Assembly (NCBI GenBank): GCA_964016885.1
Contig: OZ024744.1
Span: forward strand, 21,459,798 to 21,523,797
Length of the DNA stretch: 64,000 nt
Direction: 5' to 3'
Origin: Eledone cirrhosa
Lineage: Eukaryota; Mollusca; Cephalopoda; Octopoda; Eledonidae
In this document: positions 8,614-17,800 of the stretch, in pieces
Layout: every line of letters starts with the position of its first letter
Position numbering within the stretch: position 1 is the first letter of the stretch
The notes under the pieces: generated by a model
What the model saw: only the letters and a program-made list of their open reading frames with translations
What the model was told of the DNA's origin: nothing
Databases searched by the model: none
Made by a program: the position numbers and the translations under genes

Positions 8614-8702
8614 ATTCTCGATAAAAGTACTGGATATGTAGTCCTGATGAATTCTAACAAGAATGAAACGCGTAGATTACTTCCCTTGCTTTTATCGAGA
8701 AT
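8614..8702 (+). ncRNA. Type I hammerhead ribozyme, right-arm copy 1 (stem I variant T8628)
   Basis: CUGAUGA lies at 8644-8650, stem II at 8651-8664, GAAA at 8665-8668, and the loopless stem III ACGCGU at 8668-8673. The cleavage triplet GUA ends at A8674, so the predicted cut is 8674/8675. Stem I pairs 8638-8643 (GUAGUC) with 8675-8680 (GAUUAC), and 8614-8629 with 8687-8702. The one base that differs from the other copies, T8628, faces G8688 and turns a C-G pair into a U-G wobble, so the fold is kept. Confidence 0.88.
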
Positions 8703-8923
8703 CTAATTGTAATACGTGACGTATTCTATTCTATAGCGATTAGGTCTTCAAAATGTTTATTATAAACATACAGAATATTTTCGAATATTCTATGTCTATA
8801 TTCACATATATATCGCTATTTCAGAGCATTTATTCCAATTTCTAATTTCTGCCGGACCGGCAACCGCTCTTTCAAACCAGTTCCTGTACACAGCTAAGTA
8901 TTCTATAAGTCTCTAGCTGTGTC

Positions 8924-9012
8924 ATTCTCGATAAAAGCACTGGATATGTAGTCCTGATGAATTCTAACAAGAATGAAACGCGTAGATTACTTCCCTTGCT
9001 TTTATCGAGAAT
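8924..9012 (+). ncRNA. Type I hammerhead ribozyme, right-arm copy 2
   Basis: Complete core. It carries the majority C at the position equivalent to 8628, giving a fully Watson-Crick 16-bp stem I extension. Confidence 0.87.
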
Positions 9013-9233
9013 CTAATTGTAATACGTGACGTATTCTATTCTATAGCGATTAGGTCTTCAAAATGTTTATTATAAACATACAGAATATTTTCGAATATTC
9101 TATGTCTATATTCACATATATATCGCTATTTCAGAGCATTTATTCCAATTTCTAATTTCTGCCGGACCGGCAACCGCTCTTTCAAACCAGTTCCTGTACA
9201 CAGCTAAGTATTCTATAAGTCTCTAGCTGTGTC

Positions 9234-9322
9234 ATTCTCGATAAAAGCACTGGATATGTAGTCCTGATGAATTCTAACAAGAATGAAACGCGTAGATTAC
9301 TTCCCTTGCTTTTATCGAGAAT
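9234..9322 (+). ncRNA. Type I hammerhead ribozyme, right-arm copy 3
   Basis: Identical by eye to the copy at 8924-9012. Confidence 0.87.
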
Positions 9323-9543
9323 CTAATTGTAATACGTGACGTATTCTATTCTATAGCGATTAGGTCTTCAAAATGTTTATTATAAACATACAGAATATTT
9401 TCGAATATTCTATGTCTATATTCACATATATATCGCTATTTCAGAGCATTTATTCCAATTTCTAATTTCTGCCGGACCGGCAACCGCTCTTTCAAACCAG
9501 TTCCTGTACACAGCTAAGTATTCTATAAGTCTCTAGCTGTGTC

Positions 9544-9632
9544 ATTCTCGATAAAAGCACTGGATATGTAGTCCTGATGAATTCTAACAAGAATGAAACG
9601 CGTAGATTACTTCCCTTGCTTTTATCGAGAAT
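9544..9632 (+). ncRNA. Type I hammerhead ribozyme, right-arm copy 4
   Basis: Identical by eye to the copy at 8924-9012. Confidence 0.87.
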
Positions 9633-9853
9633 CTAATTGTAATACGTGACGTATTCTATTCTATAGCGATTAGGTCTTCAAAATGTTTATTATAAACATA
9701 CAGAATATTTTCGAATATTCTATGTCTATATTCACATATATATCGCTATTTCAGAGCATTTATTCCAATTTCTAATTTCTGCCGGACCGGCAACCGCTCT
9801 TTCAAACCAGTTCCTGTACACAGCTAAGTATTCTATAAGTCTCTAGCTGTGTC

Positions 9854-9942
9854 ATTCTCGATAAAAGCACTGGATATGTAGTCCTGATGAATTCTAACAA
9901 GAATGAAACGCGTAGATTACTTCCCTTGCTTTTATCGAGAAT
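9854..9942 (+). ncRNA. Type I hammerhead ribozyme, right-arm copy 5
   Basis: Identical by eye to the copy at 8924-9012. Confidence 0.87.
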
Positions 9943-10163
9943 CTAATTGTAATACGTGACGTATTCTATTCTATAGCGATTAGGTCTTCAAAATGTTTAT
10001 TATAAACATACAGAATATTTTCGAATATTCTATGTCTATATTCACATATATATCGCTATTTCAGAGCATTTATTCCAATTTCTAATTTCTGCCGGACCGG
10101 CAACCGCTCTTTCAAACCAGTTCCTGTACACAGCTAAGTATTCTATAAGTCTCTAGCTGTGTC

Positions 10164-10252
10164 ATTCTCGATAAAAGCACTGGATATGTAGTCCTGATGA
10201 ATTCTAACAAGAATGAAACGCGTAGATTACTTCCCTTGCTTTTATCGAGAAT
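10164..10252 (+). ncRNA. Type I hammerhead ribozyme, right-arm copy 6
   Basis: Identical by eye to the copy at 8924-9012. Confidence 0.87.
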
Positions 10253-10473
10253 CTAATTGTAATACGTGACGTATTCTATTCTATAGCGATTAGGTCTTCA
10301 AAATGTTTATTATAAACATACAGAATATTTTCGAATATTCTATGTCTATATTCACATATATATCGCTATTTCAGAGCATTTATTCCAATTTCTAATTTCT
10401 GCCGGACCGGCAACCGCTCTTTCAAACCAGTTCCTGTACACAGCTAAGTATTCTATAAGTCTCTAGCTGTGTC

Positions 10474-10562
10474 ATTCTCGATAAAAGCACTGGATATGTA
10501 GTCCTGATGAATTCTAACAAGAATGAAACGCGTAGATTACTTCCCTTGCTTTTATCGAGAAT
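10474..10562 (+). ncRNA. Type I hammerhead ribozyme, right-arm copy 7
   Basis: Identical by eye to the copy at 8924-9012. Confidence 0.87.
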
Positions 10563-10783
10563 CTAATTGTAATACGTGACGTATTCTATTCTATAGCGAT
10601 TAGGTCTTCAAAATGTTTATTATAAACATACAGAATATTTTCGAATATTCTATGTCTATATTCACATATATATCGCTATTTCAGAGCATTTATTCCAATT
10701 TCTAATTTCTGCCGGACCGGCAACCGCTCTTTCAAACCAGTTCCTGTACACAGCTAAGTATTCTATAAGTCTCTAGCTGTGTC

Positions 10784-10872
10784 ATTCTCGATAAAAGCAC
10801 TGGATATGTAGTCCTGATGAATTCTAACAAGAATGAAACGCGTAGATTACTTCCCTTGCTTTTATCGAGAAT
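10784..10872 (+). ncRNA. Type I hammerhead ribozyme, right-arm copy 8
   Basis: Identical by eye to the copy at 8924-9012. It is the last unit before the (TA)n boundary. Confidence 0.87.
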
Positions 10873-11008
10873 CTAATTGTAATACGTGACGTATTCTATT
10901 CTATAGCGATTAGGTCTTCAAAATGTTTATTATAAACATACAGAATATTTTCGAATATTCTATGTCTATATTCACATATATATCGCTATTTCAGAGCATT
11001 TATTCCAA

Positions 11009-11016
<8 letters not shown>

Positions 11017-11064
<48 letters not shown>
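11017..11064. repeat. (TA)n at the right boundary of the 310-bp array
   Basis: A pure TA run directly follows TTCTAAT of the last unit. Together with the TA run at 6537-6565 it brackets the whole array. Confidence 0.9.
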
Positions 11065-11066
<2 letters not shown>

Positions 11067-11334
11067 CTTGTAAGTGGCCGGACGTTGTATACGTAGTTGT
11101 AGTCGGATAAACGTCGAAACGGCTTGGTGGAATGCAGCGAAAATTTACACACTTATGCTGAATGACGCGAGGGGGGGGGGTCGAATTTCAAACTACAAGC
11201 TTCCAGGGTTACTGAGAAAATCGATGAAACAGGAATTTACCATGAAACAGCTAGCCAAAGGGAAGGCCGACTTTCAACGTCACGTCAGTAACGTGAACGC
11301 TCAATTACGACATTTGATGTTTTACGCGTTCTAA
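11065..11334 (+). other. Open stretch of uncertain origin upstream of the helicase remnant
   Basis: An open frame of about 86 codons ends at TAA 11332-11334. It has no ATG at its nominal start (GTG at 11074) and contains a run of ten G at 11171-11180 coding Gly-Gly-Gly. I recognise no domain. The same frame continues beyond the stop into the Helitron helicase similarity, and its last part (HVSNVNAQLRH and after) sits where Helitron helicases have a segment before the RAILAPKN-like motif. It may be a decayed upstream part of the same element, or unrelated sequence. Confidence 0.35.
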
Positions 11335-11830
11335 GCAGACTTCTACTGCATAAACAACACATTCAAATTAATAAAGCTCCTCGATCGGCTTCCAGGGAAT
11401 ACAGTTTCATTTAAGTCTATTGACACCAACAAAAATACTGAGGATGCCACAATGTTTACCATTGAATTCCTCAACAGTCAAACACCTCTGGACTTCCGCC
11501 TCACGACCTGCAGCTAAAATTTGGTTCACCGGTTATGATGCTGAGGAACTTGGACTCACCAACAATGTGCAACAGAACACGAATGGTCATCAAATCGTTA
11601 AAGTCCAAAATTCTGCTTGCGATAATCTTGAATGGACCAGCTGCTGGCACAGACGTTCTAATTCCTCCAGTACAACTCAGAACATGCACGGTTCGACTTC
11701 TTGTCGATCTCCGCTTCTGTGCCAGCCTCTTTTCGAAGCCATACATGGTTCGATTTCATGTCGTTCTTCGCTTCTGTGCCAGCCCCATTTTAATTGCAGG
11801 GCAAATAAGTGGAAACATTTCATAAGTTAC
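11335..11830 (+). pseudogene. Helitron Rep-helicase remnant (C-terminal PIF1-like helicase part), frameshifted
   Basis: Reading + strand frames in turn, the translation shows, in the order known for Helitron PIF1-family helicases: INNTFKLIKLLDRLPGN, FKSIDT (11411-11428), EFLNS (11464-11478), then after a one-base frameshift near 11481-11490 SGLPPHDLQLKFGSP, VMMLRNLD (11532-11555), CNRTRMVIK (11568 on) and AGTDVLIPP (about 11640-11667). The usual CNGTR has Gly replaced by Arg. The downstream part that should lead to the INKSQGQ-like motif is scrambled by a 57-bp tandem duplication (11690 and 11747); only a degenerate ILIAGQI remains near 11790-11815. There are stop codons at 11332 and 11514. 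It is clearly dead. Only the last quarter or so of a full Helitron protein is present; Rep and the N-terminal helicase motifs are absent from this window. Confidence 0.82.
11690..11803. repeat. 57-bp tandem duplication inside the helicase remnant
   Basis: GGTTCGACTTCTTGTCG at 11690 and GGTTCGATTTCATGTCG at 11747 begin two imperfect copies, both continuing into CGCTTCTGTGCCAGCC. 57 is a multiple of 3, so the duplication kept frame when it formed. Confidence 0.8.
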
Positions 11831-11858
11831 TTCTTTTATTACCGTTATAAATATTTCA

Positions 11859-14800
11859 GTGATAGTCACAATTCAACAGCTATGACATCTTCAGAGAGTT
11901 AGAAGAGGTGACAGGCACAACAGCTATGACAGCTTCAGACAGTTAGAAGAGGTGACAGCCACAACAGCTATGACTTATTCAGACAGTTAGAAGAGGTGAC
12001 ATCCACAACAGCTATGACATCTTCAGACAGTTAAAAGAGGTGACAGGCACAACAGCTGTGACATCTTCAGACAGTTAGAAGAGGTGACAGGCACAACGGC
12101 TATGCCATCTGAAGAGAGTTAGAAGAGGTGACAGCCACAACAGCTATGACATCTTCAGACAGTTAGAAGAGGTGACAGGCACAACAGCTATGACATCTTC
12201 AGACAGAAGATGTGACAGCCACAACAGCTATGACATCTTCAGACAGTTAGAAGAGGTGACAGCAACAACAGCTATGACATCTTCAGACAGTTAGAAGAGG
12301 TGACATCCACAACAGCTATGACATCTTCAGACAGTTAAAGAGGTGACAGGCACAACAGCTGTGACATCTTCAGACAGTTAGAAGAGGTGACAGCCACAAC
12401 GGCTATGACATCTTCAGACAGTTAGAAGAGGTGACAGGCACAACAGCTATGACATGTTCAGAGAGAAGAGGTGATAGGCACAACAGATATGACATCTTCA
12501 GACAGTTGGAAGAGGTGACAGGCACAACAGATATGACATCTTCAGACAATGAGAAGAGGTGACAGCCACAACAGCTATGACATCTTCAGACTGTTAGAAG
12601 AGGTGACAGCCACAACAGCTATGACATCTTCAGACAGAAGAGGTAACAGCCACAACAGCTATGACATCTTCAGAGAGAAGAGATGACAGGCACAACAGCT
12701 ATGACATCTTCAGACAGAAGAGGTGACAGACACAAGAGCTATAACATCTTCAGACAGTTAGAAGAGGTGACAGGAACAAAAGCTATGATATCTTCAGACA
12801 GTTAGAAGAGGTGACAGGCACAACAGCTATGACATCTTCAGACAGTTAGAAGAGGTGACAGGCACAACAGCTATGACATCTTCAGACAGTTAGAAGAGGT
12901 GACAGCAACAACAGCTATGACATCTTCAGACAGAAGAGGTGACAGCCACAACAGCTATGACATCTTCAGACAGTTAGAAGAGGTGACAGGCACAACAGCT
13001 ATGACATCTTTAGACAGTTAGAAGAGGTGACAGCCACAACAGCTATGACATATTCAGACAGTTAGAAGAGGTGACAGGCACAACAGCTATGACATCTTCA
13101 GACAGTTAGAAGAGGTGACAGCCACAACAGCTATGACATATTTAGACAGTTAGAAGAGGTGACAGGAACAACAGCTATGACATCTTCAGACAGTTAGAAG
13201 AGGTGACAGGCACAACAGCTATGACATCTTCAGACAGTTAGAAGAGGTGACAACAACAACAGCCATGACATCTTCAGACAGTTAGAAGAGGTGACAGGCA
13301 CAGCAGCTATGACATCTTTAGACATTTAGAAGAGGTGACAGCCACAACAGCTATGATATCTTCAGAGAGAAGAGGTGACAGGCACAACAGCTATGACATC
13401 TTCAGACAGTTAGAAGAGGTGACAGGCACAACAGCTATGACATCTTCAGACAGTGAGAGGAGGTGACAGCCACAACAGCTATGACATCTTCAGACTGTTA
13501 GAAGAGGTGACAGCCACAACAGCTATGAAATCTTCAGACAGAAGAGGTGACAGCCACAACAGCTATGACATCTTCAGAGAGAAGAGGTGACAGATACAAC
13601 AGCTATGACATCTTCAAACAGAAGAGGTGACAGACCAACGGCTAAAACATCTTCAGACAGTTCGAAGAGGTGACAGGCACAACAGCTCTGACATCTTCAG
13701 ACAGTTAGAAGTGGTGACAGGCACAACAGCTATGACATCTTCAGACAGTTAGAAGAGGTGACAGCCACAACAGCTATGACTTCTTCAGACAGTTAGAAGA
13801 GGTGACAGCCACAACAGCTATGACATATTCAGACAAAAGAGGTGACAGGCACAACAGCTATGACATCTTCAGCCAGAAGAGGTGACAGCCAGAACAGCTA
13901 TGACATCTTCAGACAGTTAGAAGAGGTGACAGGCACAACAGCTATGACATCTTCAGACAGTTAGAAGAGGTGACAGCCACAACAGCTATGACTACTTCAG
14001 ACAGTTAAAAGAGGTGACAGGCACAACAGCTGTGACATCTTCAGACAGTGAGAAGAGGTGACAGCCACAACAGCTATGACATCTTCAGACAGTTAGAAGA
14101 GGTGACAGCCACAACAGCTATGACATCTTCAGACAGTTATAAGATGTGACAGCCACAACAGCTATCACATCTTCAGACAAAAGAGGTGACAGCCACAACA
14201 GCTATGACATCTTTACAGTTAGAAGAGGTGACAGCCACAACAGCTATGACATATTCAGACAGTTAGAAGAGGTGACAGCCACAACAGCTATGACATCTTC
14301 AGACAGTGAGAAGAGGTGACAGCCACAACAGCTATGACATCTTCAGACTGTTAGAAGAGGTGACAGCCACAACAGCTATGACATCTTCAGACAGAAGAGG
14401 TGACAGCCACAACAGCTATGACATCTTCAGAGAGAAGAGATGACAGGCACAACAGCTATGACATCTTCAGACAGAAGAGGTGACAGACACAAGAGCTATA
14501 ACATCTTCAGACAGTTAGAAGAGGTGACAGGAACAAAAGCTATGATATCTTCAGACAGTTAGAAGAGGTGACAGGCACAACAGCTATGACATCTTCAGAC
14601 AGTTAGAAGAGGTGACAGGCACAACAGCTATGACATCTTCAAACAGAAGAGGTGACAGACACAGCGGCTAAAACATCTTCAGACAGTTCGAAGAGGTGAC
14701 AGGCACAACAGCTCTGACATCTTCAGACAGTTAGAAGTGGTGACAGGCACAACAGCTATGACATCTTCAGACAGTTAGAAGAGGTGACAGCCACAACAGC

Positions 14801-17800
14801 TATGACTTCTTCAGACAGTTAGAAGAGGTGACAGCCACAACAGCTATGACATATTCAGACAAAAGAGGTGACAGGCACAACAGCTATGACATCTTCAGAC
14901 AGAAGAGGTGAAAGCCAGAACAGCTATGACATCTTCAGACAGTTAGAAGAGGTGACAGGCACAACAGCTATGACATCTTCAGACAGTTAGAAGAGGTGAC
15001 AGCCACAACAGCTATGACTACTTCAGACAGTTAAAAGAGGTGACAGGCACAACAGCTGTGACATCTTCAGACAGTGAGAAGAGGTGACAGCCACAACAGC
15101 TATGACATCTTTAGACAGTTAGAAGTGGTGACAGTATCAACAGCTATGACATCTTCAGACAGTTAGAAGAGGTGACAGGCACAACAGCTTTGACATCTTC
15201 ATACAGTTAGAAGAGGTAACAGCAACAACAGCTATGAGATCTTCAGACAGAAGAGGTGACAGACACAACAGCTATGACATCTTCAGACAGAAGAGGTGAC
15301 AGGCCCAACAGCTATGAGATCTTCAGACAGAAGAGGTAACAGCCACAACAGCTATGACATATTCAGACAGAAGAGGTGACAGGCACAACAGCTATGATAT
15401 CTTCAGACAGTTAGAAGAGGTGACAGCCACAACAGCTATGACATATTCAGACAGTTAGAAGAGGTGACAGCCACAACAGCTATGACATCTTCAGACAGTT
15501 AGAAGAGGTGACAACCACAACAGCTATGACATCTTCAGACAGTTATAAGATGTGACAGCCACAACAGCTATGACATCTTCAGACAAAAGAGGTGACAGCC
15601 ACAACAGCTATGACATCTTTACAGTTAGAAGAGGTGACAGCCACAACAGCTATGACATATTCAGACAGTTAGAAGAGGTGACAGCCACAACAGCTATGAC
15701 ATCTTCAGACAGTGAGAAGAGGTGACAGCCACAACAGCTATGACATCTTCAGACTGTTAGAAGAGGTGACAGCCACAACAGCTATGACATCTTCAGACAG
15801 AAGAGGTGACAGGCACAACAGCTATGACATCTTCAGAGAGAAGAGATGACAGGCACAACAGCTATGACATCTTCAGACAGAAGAGGTGACAGACACAAGA
15901 GCTATAACATCTTCAGACAGTTAGAAGAGGTGACAGGAACAAAAGCTATGATATCTTCAGACAGTTAGAAGAGGTGACAGGCACAACAGCTATGACATCT
16001 TCAGACAGTTAGAAGAGGTGACAGGCACAACAGCTATGACATCTTCAGACAGTTAGAAGAGGTGACAGCAACAACAGCTATGACATCTTCAGACAGAAGA
16101 GGTGACAGCCACAACAGCTATGACATCTTCAGACAGTTAGAAGAGGTGACAGGCACAACAGCTATGACATCTTTAGACAGTTAGAAGAGGTGACAGCCAC
16201 AACAGCTATGACATATTCAGACAGTTAGAAGAGGTGACAGGCACAACAGCTATGACATCTTCAGACAGTTAGAAGAGGTGACAGCCACAACAGCTATGAC
16301 ATATTTAGACAGTTAGAAGAGGTGACAGGAACAACAGCTATGACATCTTCAGACAGTTAGAAGAGGTGACAGGCACAACAGCTATGACATCTTCAGACAG
16401 TTAGAAGAGGTGACAACAACAACAGCCATGACATCTTCAGACAGTTAGAAGAGGTGACAGGCACAGCAGCTATGACATCTTTAGACATTTAGAAGAGGTG
16501 ACAGCCACAACAGCTATGATATCTTCAGAGAGAAGAGGTGACAGGCACAACAGCTATGACATCTTCAGACAGTTAGAAGAGGTGACAGGCACAACAGCTA
16601 TGACATCTTCAGACAGTGAGAGGAGGTGACAGCCACAACAGCTATGACATCTTCAGACTGTTAGAAGAGGTGACAGCCACAACAGCTATGAAATCTTCAG
16701 ACAGAAGAGGTGACAGCCACAACAGCTATGACATCTTCAGAGAGAAGAGGTGACAGATACAACAGCTATGACATCTTCAAACAGAAGAGGTGACAGACCA
16801 ACGGCTAAAACATCTTCAGACAGTTCGAAGAGGTGACAGGCACAACAGCTCTGACATCTTCAGACAGTTAGAAGTGGTGACAGGCACAACAGCTATGACA
16901 TCTTCAGACAGTTAGAAGAGGTGACAGCCACAACAGCTATGACTTCTTCAGACAGTTAGAAGAGGTGACAGCCACAACAGCTATGACATATTCAGACAAA
17001 AGAGGTGACAGGCACAACAGCTATGACATCTTCAGCCAGAAGAGGTGACAGCCAGAACAGCTATGACATCTTCAGACAGTTAGAAGAGGTGACAGGCACA
17101 ACAGCTATGACATCTTCAGACAGTTAGAAGAGGTGACAGCCACAACAGCTATGACTACTTCAGACAGTTAAAAGAGGTGACAGGCACAACAGCTGTGACA
17201 TCTTCAGACAGTGAGAAGAGGTGACAGCCACAACAGCTATGACATCTTCAGACAGTTAGAAGAGGTGACAGCCACAACAGCTATGACATCTTCAGACAGT
17301 TATAAGATGTGACAGCCACAACAGCTATCATATCTTCAGACAAAAGAGGTGACAGCCACAACAGCTATGACATCTTTACAGTTAGAAGAGGTGACAGCCA
17401 CAACAGCTATGACATATTCAGACAGTTAGAAGAGGTGACAGCCACAACAGCTATGACATCTTCAGACAGTTAGAAGAGGTGACAGCCACAACAGCTATGA
17501 CATCTTCAGACAGTTAGAAGATGTGACAGCCACAACAGCTATCATATCTTCAGACAAAAGAGGTGACAGCCACAACAGCTATGACATCTTTACAGTTAGA
17601 AGAGGTGACAGCCACAACAGCTATGACATATTCAGACTGTTAGAAGAGGTGACAGCCACAACAGCTATGACATCTTCAGACAGAAGAGGTGACAGCCACA
17701 ACAGCTATGACATCTTCAGAGAGAAGAGATGACAGGCACAACAGCTATGACATCTTCAGACAGAAGAGGTGACAGACAAAAGAGCTATAACATCTTCAGA

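Larger units (their letters stand above)
8538..11017 (+). repeat. 310-bp hammerhead-ribozyme tandem array, right arm (eight full units; ribozymes on plus strand)
   Basis: Units counted from TCTGCCGGACCGG start at 8538, 8848, 9158, 9468, 9778, 10088, 10398 and 10708. They are the reverse complement of the left-arm units. The only difference I see is T instead of C at 8628 in the first copy. The array ends in TTCTAAT and runs into (TA)n. Within a unit on this strand are several short perfect hairpins: GCCGG-A-CCGGC (8541-8551), CACAGCTA with TAGCTGTG (8579-8586 and 8604-8611), AATACGT-G-ACGTATT (8711-8725), ATGTTTAT-T-ATAAACAT (8753-8769), and AGAATATT, UUCG loop, AATATTCT (8772-8791). This much compact folding suits a stable circular RNA. 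Confidence 0.95.

Noticed and set aside
8500..8720. Inverted junction as a hairpin-adapter or fold-back sequencing artefact
   Set aside because: The two arms join at different unit positions with a 155-bp spacer and a private variant (T8628). A fold-back read would mirror at one point. Misassembly of near-identical units is still possible and is noted in the finding.
6566..11017. 310-bp array as an ordinary centromeric satellite or a MITE with 16-bp terminal repeats
   Set aside because: The 16-bp inverted repeat sits inside the unit exactly where hammerhead stem I should extend, and every core base of the ribozyme lies between the two halves. A plain MITE or satellite does not explain that.
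11171..11180. Ten-G tract as a G-quadruplex regulatory site
   Set aside because: A single uninterrupted G run without further G tracts nearby. Length may also be unreliable from sequencing.
11420..11902. 160-codon open frame as a gene
   Set aside because: It lacks an ATG at its nominal start and is out of frame with the clear helicase similarity over most of its length. It also runs into satellite monomers, so it is a shadow frame over a pseudogene.
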